NCBI GenBank assembly: GCA_015852425.1
Contig: JAAAIG010000327.1
Coordinates: 1-38,188, forward strand
Length of the DNA stretch: 38,188 nucleotides
DNA from: Gryganskiella cystojenkinii
Taxonomy: Eukaryota; Mortierellomycota; Mortierellomycetes; Mortierellales; Mortierellaceae
Reading direction: 5' to 3'
Part shown: piece after piece, positions 11,396-21,252 of the stretch
Layout of the letters: the number at the start of each line of letters is the position of its first letter
How positions within the stretch are numbered: position 1 is the stretch's first letter
Notes under the pieces: model-generated
The model's input: only the letters and a program-made list of their open reading frames with translations
What the model was told of the DNA's origin: nothing
The model's database searches: none
Program-made: the position numbers and the translations under genes

Positions 11396-11905
11396 ATGCA
11401 TATCTCTATTCTCTCTGCCCTTACCGTCCTAGCAGCCGGTGCCTTTAGTCGACCTATTGCCAATACTGACACCACAAATGTCGTGCGCATTGATGCCGAT
11501 GCTGGTCTCGTCTGTCTCATCCTCCCCCCACCCGGAAAACTCATCGGGGACACTGAACAGGACGGCCATGTCCAATGTACAGATGGTAACCCCACCTTGT
11601 TGCCTCAAAACTTTTTCAAGTCAAAGAAGTTTTTGACCACACCAGATTATATTCAAGCCTGGGGATACATGAACGATGATGCCGTCGGTCTCTTGACGAG
11701 CGACGGCGGTGGTCAATATGACATTCACAGAGACTCTGGTACCAATACTGCCCCTGGTTTCCCAGTATTTGTCGAGTTGCTCGAGCCGGATTCGGGACGT
11801 TGGTGTATCCGATTCTGTCATAAAGTTGGCAAGGTTTGCAATATGGGCAAGTCCGAGGCTGGTTGTGAAGGTGCTCTTGGTATCACCGACTGGCCTACGT
11901 CGTAA
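11396..11905 (+). CDS. small secreted six-cysteine protein, function unknown
   Basis: Intronless gene of 169 residues. Residues 1-18 are a typical signal peptide (MHISILSALTVLAAGAFS), so the mature protein is about 150 residues and extracellular. It contains six cysteines (VCLI, VQCT, WCIRFC, VCNM and GCEG), enough for three disulfides, plus the motifs LPPPGKLIG and DGGGQYDIHRDSGT. I do not recognise a named family. A small, cysteine-containing, single-domain secreted protein in a fungus could be an effector, a cell-wall protein or an enzyme inhibitor; this is inference from architecture only. Codon usage and signal peptide leave little doubt that it is a real gene. Confidence 0.85.
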   Translation: MHISILSALTVLAAGAFSRPIANTDTTNVVRIDADAGLVCLILPPPGKLIGDTEQDGHVQCTDGNPTLLPQNFFKSKKFLTTPDYIQAWGYMNDDAVGLLTSDGGGQYDIHRDSGTNTAPGFPVFVELLEPDSGRWCIRFCHKVGKVCNMGKSEAGCEGALGITDWPTS

Positions 11906-12459
11906 AAATGTCTTGAGGCTCTGGTTTTCCCATCTTTGAGTCGACTTCCGCCATCCCAATGTACAGCAAGCCTAACGAACGTGAATGTGTTTGCTCAAAA
12001 AAATCGAAAATAAAGAAATGGTGATAGACTCGCACCGTGTGCCTCATTTTTACTATTTTGGAACAGAAAAGTCAAGTTTGCAACCTGCAAGTCCAAAATT
12101 GTCGACGAAAATATATTATATTAGTTTCAAAAATGTCTTTAGTGCGATCGAGAGTGAATTGTCAATAAAACTGCGCGTCAATCGTCTGTTGGCTTTTATT
12201 TTTGGCATCAGGCGCGACCCTTCTTAAAGACTAGTCAAGACGACGATCACACAGGCAGTCGGTCTCCGCGTCGACATTCTTTCATCATTAAGCTGACCAT
12301 CCAGGATCGGTCTCCTCAAACGTCATCTACTATTTTTTTTAGATAATCTCGAGCTTGCCCGCTTATTCCCGACTCCTGATGGACCTGGACCACTCAAACC
12401 TCAAACCGTCTCGACAGTCTCATTAGAAAAGATCGCAATGGGATCTCGACACTGCCTTG
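11906..12459. other. spacer downstream of the small secreted protein
   Basis: Mostly AT-rich sequence with a short open frame (11985-12227) that shows no protein-like features. The right part (about 12350-12459) remains open in the same frame as the second half of the lectin remnant and may be further decayed coding sequence, but I cannot assign it. Confidence 0.4.
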
Positions 12460-12662
12460 GGCTCATACGATCGTTAATCCGGACGCCGGAGGGTCCAATC
12501 AGGTGTCTAACGTCCTTTCTGATGGAACAATCACGAATCTCAGTGTGGGAATGTGTGTCTACGACAGCAACAACCCTAGGACCAATGGCAACAAGGTTCA
12601 ATTCTGGGGACTGTAACGCCGGAGATTCGCAGCAGTGGGTTATCCGTCAGAAAACCATTTAA
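12460..12662 (+). pseudogene. ricin-B-type (beta-trefoil) lectin domain remnant
   Basis: One frame reads SDGTITNLSVGMCVYDSNN and NGNKVQFW, then the adjacent frame continues DCNAGDSQQWVI to a stop at 12660-12662. Together these are the pattern of one ricin-B/CBM13 trefoil unit: a Cys-containing strand, an N-G-N-x-V-Q-x-W turn and the diagnostic Q-x-W near the end. The frames switch in the run of four G at 12606-12609, so one base is extra or two are missing. No start codon, signal peptide or catalytic domain joins it cleanly, so it is either a decayed gene fragment or a gene broken by a sequencing error. Intact relatives are often secreted carbohydrate-binding proteins or modules on glycoside hydrolases. 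Confidence 0.6.
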
Positions 12663-12868
12663 CCTCTGTTTCTGGGGATCATGTCGTTTATCAAAAACTG
12701 GTCATCCTCAACAGCGACGATGCTACAATACCGACTCTTCAACTCCTACCCTATTCTGTCTAGACTATTAAATACGGAGCCTTATTCTTTAACTACAGCC
12801 CAGTTTCTCTTCGACTAGTCACCATTACGCATAGCCTCCTAAGGGTAGCCTCACCCGCTAAAGCGGTG

Positions 12869-13020
12869 TGCCAAATCAATCAAAGTCGTATGCCAATCGA
12901 GAATCCTGGCCGTGCCAATCCAACAACACTGGCATGCCAATTGACTGTGCCAAAAAAAAAAAAATACCTCCCCAAAGGAAATCTTTATGCGCCAATTTAA
13001 AATCCAAAAATGCCAATCTC
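12869..13020. repeat. array of TGCCAA(T) motifs, partly at exact 22-bp spacing
   Basis: TGCCAA begins at 12869, 12891, 12913 and 12935, exactly 22 bp apart, then at 12948. GCCAAT follows at 12991 and TGCCAAT at 13011. The sequence between the motifs is only weakly conserved, although several repeats carry an inverted TGGC just before TGCC, for example the perfect palindrome TGGCATGCCA at 12930-12939. The array sits directly beyond the stop codon of the minus-strand F-box gene, so it would lie in that gene's 3' untranslated or terminator region. Confidence 0.65.
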
Positions 13021-13025
13021 TACCG

Positions 13026-13985
13026 TTAAGAAGAAAAAGCCGGAAGAGGAGGAGGATGGGAAGAAGAAAGGGGATGGGAACTCTGGAAGAAGTGAGTGAC
13101 ATCCAGCCCTGAGTCTGAGACCAGGGATCGAAGCATTGGGGAGGCGCGAAGGATTCGGTAGAGACGCATGAGCACCAGTCGATTGCCAGTGACATGCAAG
13201 ATGGTCGCGGATAAAAGTGGATACGTTCGTTGTTGCTGTTGCTGTTGTTGTTGTTGTTGCAGTTGATGTGGCTCATGCAGTTGATGTTGCTCATGCAGTT
13301 GATGTAGCTCATGCAGTTGATAAGACCCCTCCGAGTAAAGATGGCCAAGAGAGACATGCTTAAGAGACAAGTCTTGAAGGGGGCATTTCTCGAGCACCTC
13401 CAAGAATGCAGTTGTGGTGTGAACATCCATCCCCGTCACAGAGAGTCGACTTAAACATGGCAACTCTCCAATGACGTGCCAAAAGTGAACGGCATCATCC
13501 GTGGGTTCCAAATGTGTGAGTACAAGTTCTTGAAGGGTTGTTCCGTGTCCTTGGATCAGTTTTGCGGGGAACCCGTTGAGACGGTTGATCCAATGTAAAT
13601 ACATTGTGGAGTTGGCGCGACAGAGATGGAGTCGAGTCAAACGAGGGAAGTACAGACTTGACCAATTTACAAAGAGAGGACCACCCATCGTCAAGGAGTG
13701 GACGAGATGCCGGTTTGCTTCAAGCGCGCAAAAAGGGAAAGGAAGGTCTTGTCCTTGACGAGCGACCACCTCGACAGATGACCAAAAGGCTGGCCTGAAG
13801 GCGGCATGGAAGGTACTGTTGACTCGAAAGAGAGGTACGAAGAGAAGTCTGTCGTCGAAGATATTGTCGTGCATGACATGGGATGCTATGGCCATAAGAA
13901 TCTCTTGGACATCCAGTGGGTTTCGAGGCCTGGGAATGAGACCATGGAGTGCGAAAGAGTGCATCGTGTCGTGTTCTTGGACCAT
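13026..13985 (-). CDS. F-box-like protein with repeat-rich C-terminus
   Basis: Intronless gene of 319 residues from ATG 13983-13985; the frame is open further upstream but that part looks noncoding, and another Met lies seven codons in. The N-terminal segment PLDVQEILMAIASHV, followed by FRVNSTFHAAFRPAFWSSVEV, matches the F-box pattern (P-x-E-I/L helix, then a conserved Arg/Phe/Trp segment). F-box proteins bind Skp1 and present substrates to SCF ubiquitin ligases. Leucine-rich segments follow (FPRLTRLHLC, TLQELVLTHLE, LSRLSVTGM and LQDLSLKHV), consistent with irregular LRRs. About 40 residues made of QLHE-type repeats and ten consecutive Gln interrupt the C-terminal part; the tail is Ser/Pro/His-rich. 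The substrate is unknown. Confidence 0.75.
   Translation of the reverse strand: MVQEHDTMHSFALHGLIPRPRNPLDVQEILMAIASHVMHDNIFDDRLLFVPLFRVNSTFHAAFRPAFWSSVEVVARQGQDLPFPFCALEANRHLVHSLTMGGPLFVNWSSLYFPRLTRLHLCRANSTMYLHWINRLNGFPAKLIQGHGTTLQELVLTHLEPTDDAVHFWHVIGELPCLSRLSVTGMDVHTTTAFLEVLEKCPLQDLSLKHVSLGHLYSEGSYQLHELHQLHEQHQLHEPHQLQQQQQQQQQQRTYPLLSATILHVTGNRLVLMRLYRILRASPMLRSLVSDSGLDVTHFFQSSHPLSSSHPPPLPAFSS
13231..13322 (-). repeat. coding minisatellite (18-bp units) plus CAA/CAG tract
   Basis: On the plus strand, three near-perfect 18-bp units (13260-13277, 13278-13295 and 13296-13313) and a partial fourth share CAGTTGATGT-GCTCATG with one variable base. They abut a polyglutamine tract encoded by mixed CAA/CAG codons at about 13231-13262. 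On the coding strand the units give repeats of the type H-Q-L-H-E-x. The unit length is a multiple of three, so copy-number changes preserve the F-box frame. Confidence 0.9.
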
Positions 13986-15066
13986 GTGATTTGTTCTCTG
14001 AAAGGGGACGAAGTGATGAACTGAAGGGAAAGAGAGAGAGAAAAAAGAAAGGAATGGGCGGGACGAAACACCTTGGACAAAGGCTCTATGGGGACAGGAA
14101 ATGTGATGTGGCAAAGTGTGGCGAAGTAAAGCGAAGCGAAAAGAATTGGGTCCCTGTGCGCACTAGAGCAAGAAGGTGCGGCGCGTCCACGAAGAGGCCT
14201 GCCTTTGTGCGCCTGCCAAACCCGCCGAGAGCTATTAATCTTTAATAAGGCACAGTGTCTCTGTTTATTAATTATTGCATGTCGTCAATTCATGGGCTGG
14301 AGTGTTTGATGAGATGAGACAATGAGACGGCGGAGGAGGAAAGCGATGATGCTATTTTTTTTCTTTGCCTTAGGTCCAGGGAGGGAGGTTTATTTGGAGG
14401 TTGCACCAATCTACCTTTCTTATTCAGCCTCCCTGACGTCAATAAGTATGCCCCTTTGTGACCGCGGTGTTTTTACATTCTACGTATCTACGTATATATG
14501 CTCGTATTTGGAAGCGTGCACGCGTGCCGCGATTATGCTTCCCTGGTTTGTTCGGCTCACCCTTGGGATGCTCGCTGAATGAACACAAACAGATCAACAA
14601 AACGACAACCCACATGAAAAAGGTCCCTAAAGTGGCTACACTGGCTTTCGTTTCGTTTGTTGTCTGCTGCTCCTTCTGCTTATCTACTCATGCCGATCCG
14701 ATGTTTACTTTTTGCCATTGTTTGTTGTCTACAAAATCAAAGAACCAGATTCGATCCGACCTTGTTCTGTCTGATGATCAGTGGAGGTTAGCGAGCTCGA
14801 CTGCCACTCTTCTTTCCAAGCCGTTGACTCTTCTTTTCCACCCCCTGAATCCACACAGTACCAATAAAAGATCTTCTTTGCTGGTCCTTTTTTTGCCCCT
14901 CATCACCCTTTTCTTCTTTTTGTCTTCTGTTGCTTCCTCCTCTCTCACTATCTCTCTCTGTCTCTGTCTCTGTCTCCTCTCTTCTATCATCATATCCAAT
15001 TCCCTCCGTTATTCATTTTTTCTCTCACACTTTTCTTGTAAGCCCATCCTTCAAGTCGCCCCCAAA
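13986..15066. promoter_or_regulatory. divergent intergenic region, F-box / P450
   Basis: About 1.1 kb between outward-facing starts. It holds AT-rich inverted-looking stretches near 14232-14275 (TTAATCTTTAATAA and TTATTAATTATT) and a CT/GT-type pyrimidine microsatellite at about 14937-14985 immediately before the P450 start, a plausible core promoter element of this organism. The plus-strand frame is open through much of 14458-15066 but codes low-complexity Ser/Leu/Phe and is treated as leader. Confidence 0.5.
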
Positions 15067-17080
15067 ATGGCGATGACTATGGCCTGGATCGGCGTGAAAC
15101 GCCTACTCGAGCGACAAATGTCGAAAAGGCGCCGAACCCCATTAGAGTATGTGATTCTCGCGACCCTGGGTTGTCTCGCTACCGCCACTCTCAAGTACCC
15201 GAATCGAGCCTTCATGGCCAAGGCTCGAAAGGGAATTGGATATGAAGTTCCAGGTTATCCTTTGATTGGGAACTTGATCGATTTGATGCGCTATCGGGAC
15301 GACCCCTTGAAGAAGCTCCATGAAGCTTTTGTGGAGCATGGTGATGTCATGTAAGGACGTTTCTCTGCCGTCTCTAGCATTTTCACAATCTCCACACCAA
15401 GGTCGCACCGAACTCGTCATCGAACCCCTCACTGACCCGCCTTACTCTTGAATTTTATATGTAGTTCCATTACTGTCCCGGTGTTTGGTCGCGTCACCAT
15501 CGTCAATCGACCCGAGTTTATGGAGCACATCTTCAAAAGTAGGTTAACAGGGTGTGGGGTTGGCCACACGAGAATTGAAAGAGATTGACATTAAAGCACT
15601 TGCCCTTTCTTATCCTCCAACGCTATAGCCAACTTTGACAACTATGTCAAGGGTGATACATTTCGCTGGCAATTGACCGATATCCTCGGCCGAGGAATCT
15701 TTGTCTCTGACCGGGACGAATGGCGCTTCCACCGCAAGACCGCCTCCAACATCTTTACCACAAAACTCTATCGATCTCTAGTTCAAAAGGCCTTCAGGTC
15801 CAGTGCGCATGATTTCTGTGCTCATCTGCACACTTTTATTCGGGACCAGAAACCGGTCGATCTTCAATCCAAGTTTCATCTTTTGACTATGGATGCGTTT
15901 GGTAAATTAACTTTTGGACTCGAGTTCAAGGCCTTGACCCAGGAGGGCTCAAACGAGTTTGGGGATGCGTTCGACTTTTTAACCTCGGCAGCAGATGCCA
16001 GGGTCGCAAACCCGCTCTGGTTCATTACCGACAGACTGATCCCGGGTCGGTGGAAGAAGCATTGGGAGTGCATCCATACGCTGGATCGATATGCCGCCAT
16101 GGCGGTCAAAAATCGTCGAACAGAGACAGAGGAGGCCGAGGCTGCACGACCAAGAGATCTTCTGGATCATTTCATCTCTTATCAAAACGAGGATGGATCG
16201 CTGTTGAACGACCGGGAACTCCGTGACATTTTTGTCAACTTTATGGTGTATTCTTTTTTTTTCTTTTTTTTGCTGCTATATGTTATTCGCTTTCAGAGGA
16301 TGATGAACGTTTCCCTGCTATCGCGATCAAAGCTAACGAACAGACACTTTTTCTCTGATTTCCTCGTCTAGAGCTGGACGCGATACTACGGCCCAGGCCT
16401 TGACTTGGCAGTTTTATTCTCTCATGGCGAACCCCAGAGTGATGACGAACCTCGTCCACGAGATCGACACGGTTCTTGCTGGATCCGAGGACGCGATTAC
16501 ATACGAGACCCTCATGCAGTCTATGCCCTACACCAAGGCGGTCTTGCATGAGACCCTGCGATTGCATCCACCAGTCCCCAAGAACGTTCGTCAAGCATGT
16601 GAAGACGACGTCTTGCCCGATGGTACTCCAATTCACAAGGGTGACTTCATAGGTTACTCGAACTGGTGCATGGGCCGTAACAAGTCTGTTTGGGGTGAGG
16701 ATGCCGAGCTCTTTGTCCCCGAACGTTGGCTTGTCCAGGATCCATCCGAGACCGCTAGGTCGGCGGCTTTCTCCAAGTTTGGAAGGTTCAGAGCCGAGAG
16801 TCAGTTCAAATTTATCTCGTTTAATGCAGGTCCGAGACTCTGTTTAGGTCAGACATTTGCGACCTTGGAGGCGATGGTGACAACCTGTGTACTCCTGCAG
16901 CGATTCGAGTTCAAGTTGATCCCTCGTCATCCTATTCCTAGAGTAAAGGGATCAGTCACTTTGCCCATGAAAGATCCCTTGATGACCATTGTGACTCAAC
17001 GGTCGAGTCCCCTCTGCACGTCAACGACAAAGGCAGCAACGATTCATGCTCACCACATGGACCACATGAGCCTTAAATGA
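15067..17080 (+). CDS. cytochrome P450 monooxygenase (fatty-acid-hydroxylase-like class)
   Basis: Four exons: 15067-15350, 15465-15538, 15629-16247 and 16372-17080, 561 residues. An N-terminal hydrophobic anchor (VILATLGCLATATL) predicts an ER membrane protein, followed by the PGYPLIGN hinge. Helix C reads WRFHRKTASNIF. The I-helix is AGRDTTAQ, restored across the third intron. ExxR is in HETLRLHPPVPKNVR and the PERF-type motif is FVPERW. The haem loop FNAGPRLCLGQ provides the Cys ligand, so all catalytic landmarks are present. The WxxHRK helix C and the AGRDTT signature resemble the CYP52/CYP86/CYP704 group of fatty-acid omega-hydroxylases, but the substrate is not established. The first exon's donor lies so that the last codon (Ile) is split. 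No other secondary-metabolism genes are adjacent. Confidence 0.93.
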
Positions 17081-19696
17081 AGAAAAAAAACTTGATCTGT
17101 TTGAATCAGAACGAAACTTTTGGTAGGACAAGAGAAGAAGGAGAAATAAAAAATGGGACTCTCAATTGTGCAATGTGGAGGAGGTGCAGAGAAGAGTGCG
17201 GACCACATGGGCATTATTTTTTTTTTTTTTGGACTTATTTACCAAGTTCGTCCAACGGACGTTTTTATTTTCTTTTTCTTCGTTTTTTTTTGGGCGGGTG
17301 CAGATTGAGTGTCGCCATTTGTCCTCATCGATATTCGACATCTTTTAGAAAAAGAAAAAGGAGGGGTAGAAGAAAGAGTGAAGAAATGAGAGAGTGAGAG
17401 AGAAAAAGGGGGGGAGGAGGGGGGGAAAGGAGAGAAAAAAAGGGATTTTTTTCTGCGTGCTCAAACCCCTGGTTATTTGGTTGGACTGGATTGAACTGGG
17501 ACTGGGTCGATTGGATGCGAAAGGAACATCAAAAAAAAGGAGGAAAACTTTGGCAGTACGACGTATGAAATATTATTTGAAGAGCGAGGGGGGACGAGCA
17601 AAAAAAAAGTCAAAAGGGGGAAAGTACATGGAGAATATCTATCTATTAAAAAAGACCTGGAAGTCTTATGTTAATGAACATCATCGCAGAGAAAAGGGCT
17701 GGGATCGCGTCTGGAGAAAAGACCGACGTGACCGAGCGATAATCATCAACATTAGCAACACGACAACAATCAACAACAACTTCAGAAGTGTGGTCGGTTT
17801 TCTTTTTCCCTCTCTTCCCCTTCCCACTCCTTCAACATCGTCACTCCATTCCTTCTCAACAAAAAGTGTTCTATTTTCACCTTCCTCCTCTTCTTTTTTT
17901 TCTTCTCTTCTTGTCCGATCTGGTTGTCTTCTATCAAGTCCGTCTCACAGCTGCAACATCTTTTCTGCTTCTTGGATCCACATCCCCTTATTATCTGGTC
18001 GTGTGAAAATCTGATCCGCCGGCTGATCGAACAGTCCTCCTTGCTTACACTTCTCCACTCATTCAGCGTCCACTATCTTTATCTTCGATCTCCCGTCCGA
18101 AATAGTCATTGAACTTGCACCAATACCATCATCCACCTTCACAAAGAATCAATTGAACAAAAAACCATCCCAACTATCTCACTAGAGGACAATCCAAACC
18201 TCAAACCAACCTTTCAGATCTCTCTAGTCATCTTCAGCCACCGTTCTATCGGAACCCAAGATACTGGCCATCTCTCCTCATCTCTTCCCCTGGCGTTGCA
18301 TCTGCATCTCTTACACTACCCCTTTCTGGACTGATCATCCACTATTTGAACATCATACCTGACTCCCTGTAAACACCTCAACTCAACTTGCAATTACCTT
18401 CCTTCCGGACTATGAGCAATCTCAGAATCCTCTCCGAATTTGCGGTAACGAGGACCGAGATCGGTGCTTTTCGTCAAGTCAAATCAAACACCAAAACCGC
18501 CAACGACTATTGTCGATGCCTCTTTGAACAGGAACTAGGGACCCTCGAGTTTGTAGCTGCTTGGGTCTGTTTGGGTAAAGGACCTGTCCTAAGATTGCCC
18601 TCCGGTAATCATGCCACGACCATGGTTTACACACCTTCAAACAGACATCTACGCATAGTTGTTTTAGAATCTCTACTTGAGGTAAGGATTTTCTCCACGT
18701 TTATGTAGTCAGTAGGCGCGTCGCTTCTTTAAGTTTTTTTCGCGTTTTCTTCTTTATTGCAGACATGCGAATGATCTGGACACAAATGCAGCCGACATCA
18801 GTAAAAGGAAAGGGTGCAACACATCGAGCGCTTTGTGCTTCAGCAACAGGACCAACAATAGAACAGACCGTCGAAAGATTCCTATCTCGAGGCATACGAA
18901 AAATATCAACGGACCATTGCGGACCTGTTTCCTCAACGACAGCGAGGAAAGAGATCAAGCGGTGAGAGGGAAAAAATTCATTACAGTAGTAGGGAAAGTA
19001 CTCTCGGTATCCATTGGATCGATGAATGGCCCGATAAGAAGTGTGAATGGGAATAACTCTCTCTTTTTTTTTTCTTGTTGATATTTTTGTTGTCCATGGA
19101 CATGGGAATGAGACGAAGGAGAAGGGGAATACATTAAAAAAAGAGAAAGGGAAATGAGGGGGATGAGGTGGAGTTCAGGGTGTGAAAGAGCGTGGCAGGT
19201 GGTGTGAGATGGCATCGATTATTTTCTCCCTGAGGTTGCCATCTCCTTTGTCTGCAATGACATTTTTATTACTTTTGTAGTCATATCGCGTTGCTTCTTT
19301 TGGTGCAGATGGAGACCATTTCTGTGAAGATCATGCTTTCTTCAACTGTGAACGTGGGCCTTTTTGATATTGCAAAAAACCCTCCGAGATATACTGACAA
19401 TTTACATATTCTTTTTTTGTTACTTTTTTTTTTTTATATTGCAAAAAACCCCCCGAGATATACTGACAATTTTAATATTTTTTTTTTTTTCTTTTTTTTT
19501 TTTTGGTCGACTGCTCCACTTTCTCGGTCGGTGAACCTTACCACATCTGATATCATAGAGACTATTCTGGCAATTGACCCCAGCAGACAATACTCCCTGT
19601 CCAGACCCTACCTCTGGTGAATTGGCGCGTGTTCAGACCATCGATCTCTACTTCTCTAGACTTGTGGACACCACAGACGTTCAAAATACGATCAAC
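17081..19696 (+). other. 2.6-kb noncoding or leader region with an upstream reading frame
   Basis: 17081-17800 is purine-rich low-complexity sequence. From about 17790 the plus strand becomes a long C/T-rich, CA-rich stretch resembling a 5' untranslated leader. It includes an upstream frame starting at ATG 18412 (or 18388) and running to 18708, with a good GTAAGG donor at 18684. An acceptor at 18762 and a donor at 18962 bracket a further open segment (18763-18961), but its frame cannot be joined to the first segment in phase. I read this as a long, probably spliced leader of the gene at 19697 or as a decayed gene. The upstream frame is not a recognised protein. Confidence 0.4.
19367..19476. 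repeat. 69-bp tandem duplication
   Basis: ATATTGCAAAAAACCC is followed by CCGAGATATACTGACAATTT at 19367 and again, with one mismatch, 69 bp downstream at 19436. A T-rich tract follows each copy. The similarity extends about 41 bp, and the T tracts probably mediated the duplication by slippage. It lies in the presumed leader or intron of the downstream gene. Confidence 0.85.
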
Positions 19697-21252
19697 ATGA
19701 TGTCAACTGTCAGCATTCGCTCTCGCTTGCCCTCCATGTCCTCCACGTCCTCTCAGTCCACCGAATTCTCGCCTTTCATGTCTCCCTCAGGTCTCGGTCT
19801 ACCATCGCCATCGTTATCAGAGGAGACTATGTGGATGTCCTCTGGAGAGTCCACACCCAATCGATTCTACCCCTCCTTCAAAAGCTATCTAGACTCACAT
19901 GAAAATTACTCGAGCGATGAGAGCCCAAGGGAACAACATTCACAGCAACCGCTACAACAACAACTACAACAACTGCAGCTACAACAGAATGGTGTAGGCA
20001 CTGTACAGTCACCAAAGCAGGGACCCTTGCTGTTGCCCTCGTCCGAGGTCTTGATCGTCCCAGAATTTGGATTTTGGGACCTTCCTCCTAGTCCAACCCA
20101 AACAATAACCCGGCGGAATGCCCCCAACCTCACACAGAGCGTGGAAGCGGCGCGTGGAAGGACCCTCCGCTCCCCTCGCCACGAGGTCCATCCTATTGCA
20201 CAAGGCCGCCGACAACAAAGGTCGTTTTCTTTCCAGGGATTCGGTAGTGGTAGCGTAGTAGCGGCCACGGATACAGTCGAACAGCGCCATCGCCTCCTCT
20301 ATGCCCTGTTGCATGCCAACACGACCAGCACTCCATCTTCTCTTGAACAAGGGGTATCAGCCTCTTCTTCTCCTGAACGCACTGGCATATCAAGACGTCA
20401 ACGGTGCGCTACTCATAACGGATTCTTGTTATCGGCAACATCCTCTACATCACCATCATGGTCTGCATGCCCTTACAAACCAGAGGTCTCCATCCCCTCA
20501 AGTGTACGTCGCAGAAGAAGTTGCGATGGACGAGTAGAGTCACGACCATTCTCGTCAAAGGTCAAGTCCATGGGCTATTCCAACAAAAACAATAGCGGCA
20601 ACAACTTGAACCTTAACAACAAAATTAGAAGATCTCCATCGAAACGTTCGCTCTTAACTATTTCGACTGATGTCGGTAGACGAAACTCTTTACGTGACAC
20701 GTCTATGAGCAGCATCAGCGTAGGAAGCAGCGATCGCAGACCGAGCATATCCAGCACGATGAGCGATGTCAGCGACATTAGTCTTTGCCTCAGCCAAACA
20801 TCCCTAGATACCCACAATCGTATCCATGCTAATGCTGCAAGTAGCAGTAATAATCCAGGTGCCAGGCCTGTCCCTCGTAAAGGCGGCCCACCAGTACACG
20901 TAAGTTCGAAAAACGTTTTTTTGCGAGTGGCCATGATTGTAGCTTTGTGACTAAACTAACTTTTACTCGTGTTGTCAACTCTCTATAGTTCACGCTCATG
21001 TGTTGGATTGGCGGTCGATGGCCATGCAAGCTGAGACCTCTCATCAAGAAGAGTAACCTGAACGATATTCATGCGACGCTGCGACGCAACCTTCGTATGC
21101 CTGCCTCCTATTTCATTGATATCGAGTTTGATTGGGAGGGTGAGACGTACATGATCATGGATGCATCGCATTGGCAATGGGCACGCGAACAGGTTAATTT
21201 TGGGGATATGAACGTCCGCTGCAAGATCTGGCAGAAGCGATACTCGCTATGA
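19697..21252 (+). CDS. Ser-rich orphan protein with compact conserved-looking C-terminal domain
   Basis: Two exons, 19697-20899 and 20989-21252, 488 residues; the intron has a GTAAGT donor, a CTAAC branch-like site and a TATAG acceptor. The first 400 residues are disordered, rich in Ser, Arg, Asn and Gln (a Gln/Leu tract near 110-125), with many R-R-x-S and S-P sites that could be phosphorylated. The last 88 residues are quite different: beginning HFTLMCWIGGRWPCKL, continuing with a helix SNLNDIHATLRRNLRM, then SYFIDIEFDWEGETYMIMD and a terminal VRCKIW strand. The strand-helix-strand order suggests a beta-grasp (PB1- or ubiquitin-like) fold, but this is a guess. I do not recognise the family. 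The start at tandem ATG codons (19697 and 19700) is chosen because the frame upstream lacks protein character. Confidence 0.8.

Noticed and set aside
13986..14114. 43-residue N-terminal extension of the F-box-like protein
   Set aside because: The extra segment is Phe/Ser-rich and lies in the presumed promoter; the F-box follows the later Met codons.
14458..15066. A 200-residue N-terminal extension of the P450
   Set aside because: The upstream frame is low-complexity leader; the membrane anchor and PGYPLIGN follow the Met at 15067 at the usual distance.
15067..17080. P450 as part of a secondary-metabolite cluster
   Set aside because: No synthase, transferase or regulator of secondary metabolism is nearby; neighbours are F-box and orphan genes.
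17394..18014. A 206-codon plus-strand frame downstream of the P450
   Set aside because: It is a translation of purine- then pyrimidine-rich repeats, with no protein character.
19291..19620. A 109-codon frame containing a repeated IAKNPPRYTDN peptide
   Set aside because: The peptide repeat is a consequence of the 69-bp DNA duplication, which happens to be a multiple of three; the flanks are poly-Phe from T tracts.
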